From: Roseibium sp. Sym1
GTDB lineage: Bacteria > Pseudomonadota > Alphaproteobacteria > Rhizobiales > Stappiaceae
DNA: 64,000 bases
Assembly (NCBI RefSeq): GCF_027359675.1
Contig: NZ_CP114786.1
Location: 558,001 to 622,000, forward strand
Direction of reading: 5' to 3'
Shown: positions 52,374 to 61,968 of the stretch, one piece after another
How the letters are laid out: each line of letters starts with the position of its first letter
Position numbering within the stretch: the stretch's first letter is position 1
Program-made: the position numbers and the translations under genes
Notes under the pieces: model-generated
Database searches by the model: none
What the model saw: the letters and a program-made list of their open reading frames with translations, nothing else
What the model was told of the DNA's origin: nothing

Positions 52374-55052
52374 ATGTGCACACTTTGCGACGCGACCGGC
52401 CGTACCAGGGACCTGCCCGTCGTCGCGGGCTTTTCCTGCAGTCAGGCGGATGCGACTGACAACACGGCTGTGGCGGCATCGACCCCCGTCTACAACAACG
52501 ACCAGATCGCGCTTCAGCTTACTGACGGCTTCTGGTCATACTTTTCCTCTGGCCCGCGCTCCTTCAACGTTTCAACCGGCGGCACGATTTCCGTTAATAT
52601 CTCTGCGCTTCCCTCTGCGGCCCAAACGCTGGCTCGCTATGCGCTTGAGCTCTGGTCGGACGCAACGGGACTGAATTTCTCGTATACCAACGGCGGCGCC
52701 CAGATCGAATTCGGCGACTCGGATGCAAACAGTGCCTACAGCTGGTCCAACCTCAACGGGTCAAACACAACCTACAGCTACGTCAATGTGGGCACCAACT
52801 GGATCGGCTATTACGGCACAAGCCTGAACAGTTATTCATTCCAGACCTACATTCACGAAATCGGTCATGCTCTTGGGCTTGGACACGCCGGCAACTACAA
52901 CGGTTCCGCGACCTACGGCACCGACAATCACTATGCCAACGATTCCTGGCAAGCCTCGGTGATGTCGTATTTCAGTCAAAACGAAAACACCTATATCGAT
53001 GCCAGCTACGTCTATGCGATATCTCCGCAAATCGCGGATGTGATTGCCATCAGAAACCTTTACGGCACTTCGAGCACAACGAGAACCGGCAATACGGTTT
53101 ACGGCGACGGAGCCAACTCCGGCGACGTGATGCAGCAAATCAGTTCGATGAACAGCTACATTAGCTACACGATTGTCGACGATGGCGGCACGGACACGCT
53201 CAACTACAGCACCTATGGTGGCGATCAATCGATCGACTTGAACGCAGAAGGCATTTCCAGCGTTCGCGGTTACACGGGCAACCTGATCATTTCCCGCGGG
53301 ACGGTCATTGAGAACGCGGTATCCGGCAGTGGCAACGACACGCTGACCGGCAATGGCTACGCCAATCTGCTGTCCGGGGGAAACGGAAATGACATCCTTT
53401 ACGGCAACGGTGGCAACGACCAGCTGCGCGGCGGATCGGGATCCGACACGCTGAACGGCGGTGGCGGCGATGATACCGCCGACTACAGCCAGTCCAACGG
53501 CAGGATCCTGTTGAACCTCGGCGACGGCATTTCCGAGAGCGGCGGGCATGCGCAAGGAGACACGCTGACCAGCATCGAGCATGTCGATGGCTCCAACTAC
53601 AATGACATCATTGTCGGCGACGCAAACGCCAATACGCTCGACGGCCGGTCCGGCAATGACATGCTCTATGGCCAAGCCGGCAACGACACGCTGCTTGGCA
53701 ACAGCGGAAACGACATCCTGAGGGGGGGCGCATCGTCGGACCGCTTGGATGGTGGTTCCGGCTTCGACATTGCCGACTATCTCAACGCGGCCGGAAGTGT
53801 CTTTATCAATCTGAGCAGCAGCAGGGTTGAGGCCGGCAGCGACGCCGCAGGCGACAAGCTGATAAGCATCGAGGGCGTTTACGGATCTCACCACGATGAC
53901 GTCATTACCGGGTCTTCAGCGTCCAACACGATTGAGGGGGCCGGCGGAAATGACATGCTCTATGGCTGGTACGGCAACGACACGCTGCGGGGCGGTGCAG
54001 GTGACGACTTCCTGCGTGGCGGCGCCGGCAGCGACAGACTGGAAGGCGGCGACGGCTATGATATTGCCGACTACGCCCAGTCCACAAGCAGCGTCACGAT
54101 CCACTTGAGCGACAACAAGGTCGAAAACGGTGGCTGGGCGCAAGGCGACAAGCTTGTCAGCATCGAGGGTGCCAACGGCTCCGACTTCAACGACATGTTT
54201 TATGGCGATTCCGGCTCGAATACCTTCTCAGGCGGTGCTGGCAACGACACGTTGCGCGGTCTGGGCGGCAATGACTACCTTGTCGGAGGAGCGTCGTCCG
54301 ACCGGCTCGACGGCGGCTCGGGTTACGACTATGCCGACTATTCCTCTTCCTCGTCCGCAGTCACCGTCGACCTCGGTGACGGCCGAGTTGAAAGTGGCGG
54401 CGATGCGCAGGGAGACCGGCTGATCAGCATAGAAGCCGTCTTCGGGTCAGCCTTCGATGACACGCTCATCGGTTCCGACAGCAGCAATGTGCTGGAAGGG
54501 CGAGACGGCAATGACACCCTCACCGGCCTGGGCGGCAACGACACTTTGCGCGGCGGAAACGGCAACGATATCCTGTCAGGGGGCAGTTCCTCGGACCGAT
54601 TGGAAGGTGGTGACGGATCAGACACTGCCGACTACAGTACCTCCGGATCGGCGGTCAATGTCGACATCAGCGACTCGACGGTGGAGAGCGGAGGCGATGC
54701 GCAGGGCGACCGTCTGATCGATGTGGAAAACCTGACAGGCAGCGCCTATGCGGACACGCTGACTGGTGACAGCGGGTCCAACGTTCTTGCCGGAGGCCTT
54801 GGCAACGACATTCTGACCGGTGGCGACGGGTCGGATACGTTTGTCTTCAACGAAACAGGTGATCTCGACACGATTACAGACTTCGAAGACACCATAGACG
54901 TGATTGAAATCTCCGCCGGCGCCGCTTCTTTCGGCGATCTGACCATCTCCGACAATGGCGGGAATGCCCTGATAAGCTATTCCGGCGGTGCAATCGAGCT
55001 GGAGAATTTCAATTTTGCACTCTTGACGGCAGATGATTTCAATTTCGTCTGA
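52374..55052 (+). CDS. Serralysin-like RTX metalloprotease
   Basis: The 892-residue protein starts [10 protein letters not shown] at ATG 52374. The metzincin site [11 protein letters not shown] gives His161, Glu162, His165 and His171, and the Met-turn is SVMSYF (Met197), so the protease domain (about 40-235) looks active. From about 315 on, GGxGxDxLx repeats bind calcium. They are organised in long modules starting with D-x-ADY at codons 53472, 53766, 54060, 54327 and 54621. Module lengths are 98, 98, 89 and 98 residues; the short one lacks one nonapeptide. There is no N-terminal signal, and the C-terminus ([14 protein letters not shown]) fits type I secretion. No exporter genes are in the window. 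Confidence 0.93.
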   Translation: MCTLCDATGRTRDLPVVAGFSCSQADATDNTAVAASTPVYNNDQIALQLTDGFWSYFSSGPRSFNVSTGGTISVNISALPSAAQTLARYALELWSDATGLNFSYTNGGAQIEFGDSDANSAYSWSNLNGSNTTYSYVNVGTNWIGYYGTSLNSYSFQTYIHEIGHALGLGHAGNYNGSATYGTDNHYANDSWQASVMSYFSQNENTYIDASYVYAISPQIADVIAIRNLYGTSSTTRTGNTVYGDGANSGDVMQQISSMNSYISYTIVDDGGTDTLNYSTYGGDQSIDLNAEGISSVRGYTGNLIISRGTVIENAVSGSGNDTLTGNGYANLLSGGNGNDILYGNGGNDQLRGGSGSDTLNGGGGDDTADYSQSNGRILLNLGDGISESGGHAQGDTLTSIEHVDGSNYNDIIVGDANANTLDGRSGNDMLYGQAGNDTLLGNSGNDILRGGASSDRLDGGSGFDIADYLNAAGSVFINLSSSRVEAGSDAAGDKLISIEGVYGSHHDDVITGSSASNTIEGAGGNDMLYGWYGNDTLRGGAGDDFLRGGAGSDRLEGGDGYDIADYAQSTSSVTIHLSDNKVENGGWAQGDKLVSIEGANGSDFNDMFYGDSGSNTFSGGAGNDTLRGLGGNDYLVGGASSDRLDGGSGYDYADYSSSSSAVTVDLGDGRVESGGDAQGDRLISIEAVFGSAFDDTLIGSDSSNVLEGRDGNDTLTGLGGNDTLRGGNGNDILSGGSSSDRLEGGDGSDTADYSTSGSAVNVDISDSTVESGGDAQGDRLIDVENLTGSAYADTLTGDSGSNVLAGGLGNDILTGGDGSDTFVFNETGDLDTITDFEDTIDVIEISAGAASFGDLTISDNGGNALISYSGGAIELENFNFALLTADDFNFV
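53472..54914 (+). repeat. Five RTX modules within the protease gene
   Basis: Modules begin at 53472, 53766, 54060, 54327 and 54621. Each opens with D-x-ADY, passes through V-E-x-G-x-x-A-x-GD-x-L-x-S-I-E and G-S-x-x-x-D, and ends with a run of calcium-binding nonapeptides. Periods are 294, 294, 267 and 294 bases. The fifth module leads into the DTFVF end region. Confidence 0.85.
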
Positions 55053-55303
55053 ATTGAAAAAGCATGTTCGCCCAGTTGGACGTCCACTGATCAGGCAAGC
55101 AAACCCCTTGAATCTGCAATTCGCCTGGTCGCTGGACGCCTCTCTGCAATCGAAATCCAGGCAGAACGCATTCTCGCACTTGCATGTGCCTTCTTGCCTG
55201 CATATTAAGCCCGACCATTCCTGTTTCTGACTGTATTGCCCTGCCCGGACTTTCCCATGCCGCCAATTGTCCCGTGGCCTGTTGCGTTTGAGAGGTTATC
55301 GCC

Positions 55304-56596
55304 ATGAAACAAACCATCGGACTCGATTTCGGCACCTCCAACACGGTCGCGGTCATGGCGGAGGGACAGGGGACGACGGTGCCGGTCACCTTTGCCGACG
55401 GTGCCGACAGTTTCACCTCGCTGCCGACGGTCCTGAGTTTCCTGGACCGGGGGGCGGCGAAAGCGCTCAATGCGGAAGTCGGGCCCTGGGCGATCCGGCA
55501 GTTCCTGGAGAGCCTTGGCGACGTGCGTTTCATACAGTCTCTGAAGACCTTCGCGGCGAGCCGTGTGTTCCAGGGTACGGGCGTCTTCGGCGTGCGCTTC
55601 GAGTTCGAGGACCTGATGGCGACCTTCCTGTCGCTTGCCTTCGAGCGCGCCGGCACCACCTTCGACCCGGCGTCCACCCGCCTCGTCGTCGGCCGACCGG
55701 TGGAATTTGCCGGACACAATCCGGACGAGGACCTGGCGATGGAGCGGTATCGCAAGGCGTTTTACAAGGTCGGCTTTGAGGACATTCTCTTCGTGATGGA
55801 ACCGGTCGGCGCGGCCTTTTCCTTTGCCCAGTCACTGGACAAGGACACCACCATCCTGGTTGCCGATCTCGGCGGCGGCACCACCGACTATTCACTGATG
55901 CGCTTTGAAACACAGGCCGGGCATCTGACGGCGACACCGCTCGGACGCGGCGGCATCGGCATTGCCGGCGACACGCTCGACTACCGCATCATCGACAATG
56001 TCATCCTGCCGAAACTCGGCAAGGGGTCGAGCTACAAGAGCATGGGCAAGGTGCTGGAGATGCCGCCCAACCTGTTTTCCAATTTCGCCCGCTGGCACAT
56101 GCTGTCGATCTTCAAGACCTCCGACGATTTCAAGGAGATGAAGAAGCTGCTGCGCTTCTGCGTGGAACCGGAGAAGATCGAACTGTTCATCGACCTTGTC
56201 GACGAGGACCAGGGCTACCCGCTCTACAAGTCCGTGTCGGAGACCAAGGCCCGGCTGTCCACCGAAGACGAGACCGAGCTGACCTTCGCGCCGCTCGGTG
56301 CCGACTTCCGGGCCGACGTCAAGCGCGCGGATTTCGAGCACTGGATAGCCCAGGACCTGCAAAAGATGGACAAGGCGCTCAGCGCCACGCTTGAAAAGTC
56401 GAACCAGACGGAAGCCGATATCGACCGGGTGTTCATGACCGGCGGCACCTCCTTCGTTCCGGCCGTCCGGTCGATGTTCGCCGAGCGCTTCGGCCGGGAA
56501 AAGATATCCGGCGGCAATGAGTTGACTTCCGTTGCCAACGGCCTGGCCCTTATCGGCGCCCGGAAGGACGCAAGCGACTGGGCCCTGGCCGCCTGA
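55304..56596 (+). CDS. yegD: Hsp70 family protein, YegD-like
   Basis: The 430-residue protein begins GLDFGTSNTVAV, the phosphate-1 motif of actin-fold ATPases, and has the phosphate-2 motif ADLGGGTTDYSLMRF and the adenosine motif FMTGGTSFVPAV. Only the nucleotide-binding domain is present; the peptide-binding domain of DnaK is absent. YegD-type proteins are likely specialised cytoplasmic chaperones without a known client. GAGAGG lies before the ATG. Neighbouring genes are unrelated. Confidence 0.92.
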   Translation: MKQTIGLDFGTSNTVAVMAEGQGTTVPVTFADGADSFTSLPTVLSFLDRGAAKALNAEVGPWAIRQFLESLGDVRFIQSLKTFAASRVFQGTGVFGVRFEFEDLMATFLSLAFERAGTTFDPASTRLVVGRPVEFAGHNPDEDLAMERYRKAFYKVGFEDILFVMEPVGAAFSFAQSLDKDTTILVADLGGGTTDYSLMRFETQAGHLTATPLGRGGIGIAGDTLDYRIIDNVILPKLGKGSSYKSMGKVLEMPPNLFSNFARWHMLSIFKTSDDFKEMKKLLRFCVEPEKIELFIDLVDEDQGYPLYKSVSETKARLSTEDETELTFAPLGADFRADVKRADFEHWIAQDLQKMDKALSATLEKSNQTEADIDRVFMTGGTSFVPAVRSMFAERFGREKISGGNELTSVANGLALIGARKDASDWALAA

Positions 56597-56603
56597 CAGG
56601 TTT

Positions 56604-56918
56604 TCAAAAGCCCGGCGGCACCCGCAGTCTCAGCGACACCTGCGCTGTGTTTCCCGCCGCGATCCCTTCCTTTTTGCGCACCGCAGCCTTGACCGGCAGC
56701 AGGTACGAGCCCGACGCCTTGTCGGGCCAGATTGTCGTGTCCCAGGAAGAGCCACCGATCCGGACGCTGACCTTGATCATGCCCCAGGCCCGGCCCTTTT
56801 TACCGCCTGCATAAAAACGGATCTGGTCGGCGCAGTCCGCCGGCAGGGTGATGAAGGTCCAGCCACCCTGCCCCCGGTGCAGCCACAGTTCGCCTACAAA
56901 CTCCATCTGGTCCAGCAA
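56604..56918 (-). CDS. DUF1905 domain protein
   Basis: TTG 56918 is chosen as the start because GGAGG lies six bases upstream; ATG 56906 is four codons in with no ribosome site. The 104-residue protein shows FVGELWLHRGQGGWTFITLP, WGMIKVSVRIGGSSWDTTIWPD and SYLLPVKAAVRKKEGI, the DUF1905 pattern of a small beta-barrel fold. Function in the family is not established. It is convergent with yegD, whose stop is seven bases away. Confidence 0.82.
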   Translation of the reverse strand: MLDQMEFVGELWLHRGQGGWTFITLPADCADQIRFYAGGKKGRAWGMIKVSVRIGGSSWDTTIWPDKASGSYLLPVKAAVRKKEGIAAGNTAQVSLRLRVPPGF

Positions 56919-56989
56919 GGACGACCTCCGATCAAACAGGTTTCGGGCCGCACCGGCGGCCCGCATTCCCTTGACCGGGCCGGACCGTG

Positions 56990-57508
56990 TCAGTCAACCA
57001 GATTGACGTCGGCCATCAGGTCTCCTGCCGTCTCCTGAAGGGCCTCGCTCAAATCGGCCGGATCGAGGTCCACGGGCAGACGCAGGTCGGCGGAAGCCTT
57101 GAACAGGGCCTCGCCCTGCATTGAACCGGAGGCCACTTCGGTTTCCAGATGCTCGATGCTGACGCCCTTTTCGCTGAGCACACGGGTGATATCGCGCAGG
57201 ATGCCCGGGTGGTCCTGGGAAACCACGTCGAGATGGGCCGACGCACCCGTCGGCAGATCCGTGCCTTCCTGGTCGGAACGCAGGGTGATGTCGATGCCGT
57301 CGGAGGAAAGAGCCCGAAGCTGCGAGACGAGCTCGTCGGAATGCATGCCGTCGATCGCGATTCGCACGATGCCGGCAAATTCGCCGCCAAGGCGGGCCAT
57401 CGAACTCTCGATCCAGTTGCCCCCCGTGCCGGCGATGATCTCGGCCATGCGCTCGACAAGTCCCGGGCGGTCCTTGGCAATGACCGTAAAAACGAGATGG
57501 GTTTGCAT
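56990..57508 (-). CDS. GcvR-like protein with two ACT domains
   Basis: The 172-residue protein consists of two ACT domains (about 1-80 and 88-172). The first starts HLVFTVIAKDRPGLVERMAEI and contains GGNWIESSMARLGGEFAGIV; the second has DVVSQDHPGILRDITRVLSEKGVSIE. This is the layout of the glycine cleavage system repressor GcvR, which binds glycine and holds the activator GcvA. ATG 57508 follows GGAGCGAGG. No gcvTHP genes are nearby. The GcvA-like regulator at 1361 is far away, so a link is only possible. Confidence 0.85.
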   Translation of the reverse strand: MQTHLVFTVIAKDRPGLVERMAEIIAGTGGNWIESSMARLGGEFAGIVRIAIDGMHSDELVSQLRALSSDGIDITLRSDQEGTDLPTGASAHLDVVSQDHPGILRDITRVLSEKGVSIEHLETEVASGSMQGEALFKASADLRLPVDLDPADLSEALQETAGDLMADVNLVD

Positions 57509-57699
57509 GGTGCCTCGCTCCAGCTTTGACGACAGAGGGTTTACTAGACAATTACAACGTGCTGAAAACAAGACTGTAAATTCTGATGCCACGCTGTGGC
57601 GAAGACGTCGGCAAGCCGTCATGATACCGACATCGCAAGGGTCTTCCCATTCCCCGCCGCTAGGCATCCTCCCGGCCGAGCCGCAACACCAGGTTGAAA

Positions 57700-59262
57700 A
57701 TGCAGCACATGGAACAACGCCGCGTAGACAGGTTCTGGCTCAAGCTGATCGAGCGGCCGGCAGTGTTTCTGGCGCTGGTCGTCCTGGGCCTGGGCATGCT
57801 GCCGGTGGCCGTCTGGCTGGACCTGCGCGCGATTTCGGATGCGTCGCTTCAGTCCCAGGCGATCGATCTCGATCAGACGATCAGCAAGATCCGCACCTAT
57901 TATGCCCGGAATATCATCGCCCGGGTCCAGGAAGCCCCAGGCGACATCACCGCGACCCATGAATACCACGACACGCCGGGCGGCATCCCGATCCCGGCCA
58001 CGCTGTCCATCGAACTGGGCGAGGTGATCGGCGGCAACACACGCAATCTCAAATACCGCTTTGTCTCCGACCTGCCATTCGCGGGCAGGGGATCCCATAA
58101 CCTGACACCGTTCGAGAAGAAGGCGCTTGCCGATTTCCGGGAAAGCCGGGATCCGGAGGATATCGAGATCGGCTATCTCGGATCGCTTTTCAACCGCAAG
58201 ATCCAGATTGCCTCGCCCGTGATGCTCGGCGAGTCCTGCGTGTCCTGTCACAACTCCCATGAAGACAGCCCGAAGACAGACTGGAAGGTCGGCGATGTGC
58301 GCGGCATCCAGGCGATCACCATCAGCCAGCCGATTGCCGAGAATCTCTGGTCGTTCCGCTACCTGCTGCTCTATTTCGCAACCGCCGGCGCCATTGGCGC
58401 GGCGGTGACGGCGCTGCAGTGGCACCAGGCCACGCGGCTGCATGGCATGAACCTCGACCTCGGACAGGCGAACACGGAAATCGCCCATCTGAACGAACAG
58501 CTGAAATCGGAGAACCTGCGCCTCGGCGCGGAAATCGAGGTCGCCCGGCAGATCCAGATGATGGTGCTGCCCACCAAGGACGAGCTCGGCGGCATCCACC
58601 AGCTGGAAATCGCCGCCTTCATGGAGCCGGCCGACGAGGTCGGCGGCGATTATTACGACGTCCTGCAACTGGACGACCGGGTCAAGGTCGGCATCGGCGA
58701 CGTCACCGGCCACGGGCTGGAGAGTGGCGTCCTGATGCTGATGGTTCAGTCGGTTGCCGTTGCCCTGCAGGAGCGCGGCCCTTCCGACCCGCGCCAGTTC
58801 CTGGTCGCGCTCAACAGCGCCATCTGCCGCAACATCAAACGCACCAGGACCGACAAGCACCTGACCCTTTCCTTCCTCGATTTCGAACCGGACAAGGTGA
58901 CCCTGTCGGGCCAGCACGAGGAACTGATCGTGCTCAAGCCGGACGGGGCCTGCGAGATCATCGACACGGTCGATCTCGGTTTCCCGATCGGCCTCGACGA
59001 CGACATCGCGCCGTTCATCGAGACCAGGGAACTGGCTTTCACCCCCGGCGACATCATCGTGCTCTACACCGATGGCGTGACCGAAGCCGAAAGCCCGGAC
59101 GGCGAACTGTTCGGCCTGGACCGCCTCGTCGACAGCGCCCGTGCCCACAATGCCCCCAGCGCCACACGCGTCCTGGAAGGCATTCTTGCCGACGTGAAAG
59201 CCCATATCGGCACCCAGACCGTGCATGACGACATCACGCTGCTGGTGATCCGGCATACATGA
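57700..59262 (+). CDS. Membrane PP2C-type phosphatase with a c-type heme sensor domain
   Basis: The 520-residue protein has a membrane span at about 22-42, a periplasmic DUF3365/Tll0287-like domain with a covalent heme motif CVSCH (180-184), a second span (221-241), a coiled linker with the phosphatase lead-in EVARQIQMMVLP, and a SpoIIE/PP2C domain (about 300-520; DEVGGDYYDV, GIGDVTGHGLESG, LYTDGVTEA, VHDDITLLV). It probably senses redox state or a gas through heme and sets the phosphorylation of an anti-sigma antagonist. No partner is in the window. ATG 57709 is an alternative start; neither has a strong ribosome site. Confidence 0.88.
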   Translation: MQHMEQRRVDRFWLKLIERPAVFLALVVLGLGMLPVAVWLDLRAISDASLQSQAIDLDQTISKIRTYYARNIIARVQEAPGDITATHEYHDTPGGIPIPATLSIELGEVIGGNTRNLKYRFVSDLPFAGRGSHNLTPFEKKALADFRESRDPEDIEIGYLGSLFNRKIQIASPVMLGESCVSCHNSHEDSPKTDWKVGDVRGIQAITISQPIAENLWSFRYLLLYFATAGAIGAAVTALQWHQATRLHGMNLDLGQANTEIAHLNEQLKSENLRLGAEIEVARQIQMMVLPTKDELGGIHQLEIAAFMEPADEVGGDYYDVLQLDDRVKVGIGDVTGHGLESGVLMLMVQSVAVALQERGPSDPRQFLVALNSAICRNIKRTRTDKHLTLSFLDFEPDKVTLSGQHEELIVLKPDGACEIIDTVDLGFPIGLDDDIAPFIETRELAFTPGDIIVLYTDGVTEAESPDGELFGLDRLVDSARAHNAPSATRVLEGILADVKAHIGTQTVHDDITLLVIRHT

Positions 59263-59694
59263 GGGAGCTGATGTGAGTGATGACGTCTGCCCGACATCGC
59301 AGCAATAGCGATCAAATGCGTGTCACCCCGGATCTGCGCTGCGCTTGTCCCGGGTGACACTGGTGCTTGCGGGTAGGTGCATCCAAAAAAGGAAGTTGCT
59401 TCCCCGCGAGATCCGCATGCCCGGCATGTGGTCCGATTGTGCCAAAGGATGTCGCTTTCCTGCTTGATCCGGCAAGACCGCTCTCATAAGGTGCGCCCAC
59501 CTGACGGCGTCCCTCGGAGGGACTGAAAGCGATTCCGGATGCGGTTGACCCAAGCAGGGGACCAAGGTCGGAGCTGTCCACGGCATTGACGGGCCACCGG
59601 TGTTTGTACCGGTCCCTCACATGTTTGCTTTCATCCCCCTGGCGCCGACACCACCAAACCGCCTTGACCGGCGCCTGCCAAATGGGGGAGACAG
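59263..59694. other. Intergenic stretch before the cobalamin genes
   Basis: The 432 bases contain a palindromic repeat at 59320-59360 and a small hairpin (GTCCCTCGGAGGGAC). I searched by eye for a B12-box and the GCCACTG core of a cobalamin riboswitch on the plus strand and did not find them. The cob operon promoter should be here. No gene is evident. Confidence 0.5.
59320..59360. repeat. Palindromic intergenic repeat
   Basis: GTGTCACCC (59320-59328) and GGGTGACAC (59352-59360) are perfect inverted arms around CGGATCTGCGCTGCGCTTGT. It is a third type beside those at 2317 and 10878, with the familiar GATCTGCGCTGCGCTTGTCC centre of alphaproteobacterial repeats. Confidence 0.7.
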
Positions 59695-59934
59695 ATGATC
59701 CACCGTATCCTGATAGCCGGCCTTGCCGCCGCCACGCCGACCGCCGCATTCGCGCATGGCGGCCATCTGGGCGAGCTTGCCGGACATGCCCACTGGGCGG
59801 GTGTCGCAGCCCTTGCCGGGGCCGCACTGGTTGCCGGCGTGATCGCGCTGAAGGACCGGAAGCGGAAACAGGAAGAGGAAACGCCCGAGGCAGAGGTCGA
59901 GGACCCGGACAGCACCGGGGAAGCAGCTCAATGA
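59695..59934 (+). CDS. Small membrane protein at the head of the cobalamin operon
   Basis: The 79-residue protein has a signal-like N-terminus ending FAHGG, a His-containing stretch (HGGHLGELAGHAHW), one membrane span (about 37-53) and an acidic tail. It matches small DUF6732-type proteins found beside cobaltochelatase genes in related bacteria. The exposed His residues suggest metal binding, perhaps of cobalt for the chelatase; this is inference. GGGGGAG precedes the ATG, and its TGA overlaps the cbiX start by four bases. Confidence 0.78.
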   Translation: MIHRILIAGLAAATPTAAFAHGGHLGELAGHAHWAGVAALAGAALVAGVIALKDRKRKQEEETPEAEVEDPDSTGEAAQ

Positions 59935-61052
59935 GCGAGAAACTCGGACTGATGATCTGCGGCCACGGCAGCCGCAACAAGGGCGCCGTGAAACAGTTTG
60001 CCCAACTGGCCGAAGGCCTCAAGGCACGTTTCCCGGACTGGCCGGTGGAATACGGCTACCTGGAATTCGCCAACCCGGTGATCCATGACGGTCTGACCAG
60101 GCTGCGCGAGGCCGGCTGCACCCGCGTGCTGGCAGTGCCGGGCATGCTGTTTGCCGCCGGACACGCCAAGAACGACATCCCGTCCGTGCTCAACACCTAC
60201 CAGGCCATGCATCCGGAGATGACCATCTCCTACGGCCGCGAGCTGGCCGTCGACACGCGCATGGTCAAGGCCGCGGCCGCCCGGATCCAGGAGGCGATCG
60301 ACTCCGCCGACAGCGACGTGCCCCTGCACGAGACCCTGCTGATGGTGGTCGGACGCGGCGCGTCCGACCCGGACGCCAATTCCAATGTCGCCAAGATCAC
60401 CCGCATGCTGTGGGAGGGCTTCGGTTTCGGCTGGGCGGAAACCTGCTATTCGGGCGTCACCTTCCCGCTGGTCGGCCCGGGCCTCGAGCATGCCGCCAGG
60501 CTCGGCTACAAGCGCGTCATCGTCTTCCCCTATTTCCTGTTCACCGGCGTGCTGGTGCAGCGGATCTACGGCACCACGGACGAGGTCGCCGAGCGGCATC
60601 CCGAGATCGAGTTCCTGAAGGCGGGTTACCTCAACGATCATCCGCAGGTGATCGACACCATGGCCGACCGGGTGCAGGAGATCCTGCAGGGCGCCAACCT
60701 GATGAACTGCCAGATGTGCAAGTACCGGGAACAGGTGCTCGGCTTCGAGGCGGAAGTGGGGCTCGCCCAGGAAAGCCACCACCACCACGTGGAAGGCCTC
60801 GGCGCGGAAGCCGAATGCCAGCTTTGCGAAGAGTTCTGCACCGGCGCCTGCGAAAAGCAGGTCAAATCCGGCGGCCACCATCATCATGATCACGGGCACC
60901 ACCACGATCATTCCCATGATCACGGGAACGCGCATCATCATCACGGGCATTCGCATGATCACGGCCATTCCCACGATCATGACCATCACCACCATCCCTA
61001 CCCGCATGCGGATCACCCGCACGGCCCGAAATCGCTGAACCGGGAAGGCTGA
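59931..61052 (+). CDS. cbiX: Sirohydrochlorin cobaltochelatase with Fe-S and His-rich regions
   Basis: The 373-residue CbiX inserts cobalt into sirohydrochlorin-type rings. The N-terminal half begins GLMICGHGSRNKGAVKQF; the second half of the chelatase fold contains GRGASDPDAN and YFLFTGVLVQRIYG. At 258-263 MNCQMC forms the MxCxxC motif known for the [4Fe-4S] cluster of Bacillus megaterium CbiX. A second cysteine group follows at 296-307 (CQLCEEFCTGAC). Residues 316-364 are almost pure His/Asp/Gly, a metal-storage tail. A CbiX chelatase next to aerobic-type cob genes is a mixed arrangement. It is coupled to the gene upstream by ATGA. Confidence 0.93.
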   Translation: MSEKLGLMICGHGSRNKGAVKQFAQLAEGLKARFPDWPVEYGYLEFANPVIHDGLTRLREAGCTRVLAVPGMLFAAGHAKNDIPSVLNTYQAMHPEMTISYGRELAVDTRMVKAAAARIQEAIDSADSDVPLHETLLMVVGRGASDPDANSNVAKITRMLWEGFGFGWAETCYSGVTFPLVGPGLEHAARLGYKRVIVFPYFLFTGVLVQRIYGTTDEVAERHPEIEFLKAGYLNDHPQVIDTMADRVQEILQGANLMNCQMCKYREQVLGFEAEVGLAQESHHHHVEGLGAEAECQLCEEFCTGACEKQVKSGGHHHHDHGHHHDHSHDHGNAHHHHGHSHDHGHSHDHDHHHHPYPHADHPHGPKSLNREG

Positions 61053-61061
61053 GGACTGCCC

Positions 61062-61718
61062 GTGAGCACCGACATGATCTCGTCCTACGAATACGAGAGG
61101 GATCCGGCGGCAATCTACCGCCAGTCCTTCTCGATCGTGCGGGCGGAAGCCGAGCTGTCGCATCTGCCGGTCGGATTGCACCCGGTCGCGATCAGGCTGA
61201 TCCATGCCTGCGGCATGACCGACCTGCCGAAGGATCTCGCCTGGTCGGCGGACATCCTGGACGCCGCGCAAGCCGCCTTTTCCGCCGGCGCGCCGGTCTT
61301 TTGCGACGTCGAGATGGTCGTCCACGGCATCATTCGCGCGCGCCTGCCCGAAACCACCGACGTGCTGTGCACGCTGAATGACGGCAAGGTGCCCGGGATG
61401 GCAAACGCGCTTGGCACGACCCGCTCGGCGGCGGCGGTCGAACTCTGGCGGGATCGCCTGGAAGGCGCGGTCGTTGCCATCGGCAATGCACCGACGGCGC
61501 TCTATCATCTTCTGGAAATGATCGCGGCCGGCGGACCGAAGCCGGCGTTGATCCTGGGTTTTCCCGTCGGCTTTGTCGGTGCGGCGGAATCGAAGGACGC
61601 GCTTGCGGGCAATCCGTTCGGCGTTCCTTTTCTTGCCGTGCGCGGCCGCCGTGGCGGCTCGGCGATGGCCGCGGCCGCCGTCAACGCGCTGGCCGCCGGT
61701 CTGCCGGAGGAGCGCTGA
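61062..61718 (+). CDS. cobH: Precorrin-8X methylmutase
   Basis: The 218-residue enzyme moves the C-11 methyl group to C-12 to give hydrogenobyrinate. The catalytic His lies in LIHACGMTDLPKDL, and GFPVGFVGAAESKDAL and the RGRRGGSAMAAAAVNAL end are typical. GTG 61062 follows GAGGA by seven bases; ATG 61074 is possible. It is nine bases after cbiX. Confidence 0.95.
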   Translation: MSTDMISSYEYERDPAAIYRQSFSIVRAEAELSHLPVGLHPVAIRLIHACGMTDLPKDLAWSADILDAAQAAFSAGAPVFCDVEMVVHGIIRARLPETTDVLCTLNDGKVPGMANALGTTRSAAAVELWRDRLEGAVVAIGNAPTALYHLLEMIAAGGPKPALILGFPVGFVGAAESKDALAGNPFGVPFLAVRGRRGGSAMAAAAVNALAAGLPEER

Positions 61719-61719
61719 C

Positions 61720-61968
61720 ATGCCGGGCAAGCTTCCGAAAAAACCGCTCAGATCGGTTGCCGGCAACAGCCCCCTGCGCTCGCGCGGGTTTCTACGCGCG
61801 CCCGACGGACAGGTGAGCGCCAAAACCGGGGACAGCGGCGATCCGGCCGAAGCTCAAAAACACCACCGCTCCCGGGGCGCACGCGAGGCATCCGTTTCCA
61901 CCGACGGCAAACCGAAGGGGCTCTCGGTCCAGCCCAGGATCCGGCCCTATACGCTGGAGGAGAAATGA
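61720..61968 (+). CDS. Small unknown protein between cobH and cobL
   Basis: ATG 61720 has GGAGGAG upstream, overlapping the end of cobH, and the stop overlaps the cobL start as ATGA. The 82-residue protein is basic and rich in Gly, Ser, Pro and Lys: it opens PGKLPKKPLRSVAGNS and ends RIRPYTLEEK. It has no hydrophobic segment and is likely disordered. It is too short and unlike CobE. The two tight couplings and excellent ribosome site argue that it is a real member of the operon. No family is recognised. Confidence 0.72.
   Translation: MPGKLPKKPLRSVAGNSPLRSRGFLRAPDGQVSAKTGDSGDPAEAQKHHRSRGAREASVSTDGKPKGLSVQPRIRPYTLEEK

Noticed and set aside
59263..59694. Cobalamin riboswitch before the cob operon
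   Set aside because: Expected from biology, but I could not find the B12 box or the GCCACTG core. A covariance-model search of this stretch would settle it.
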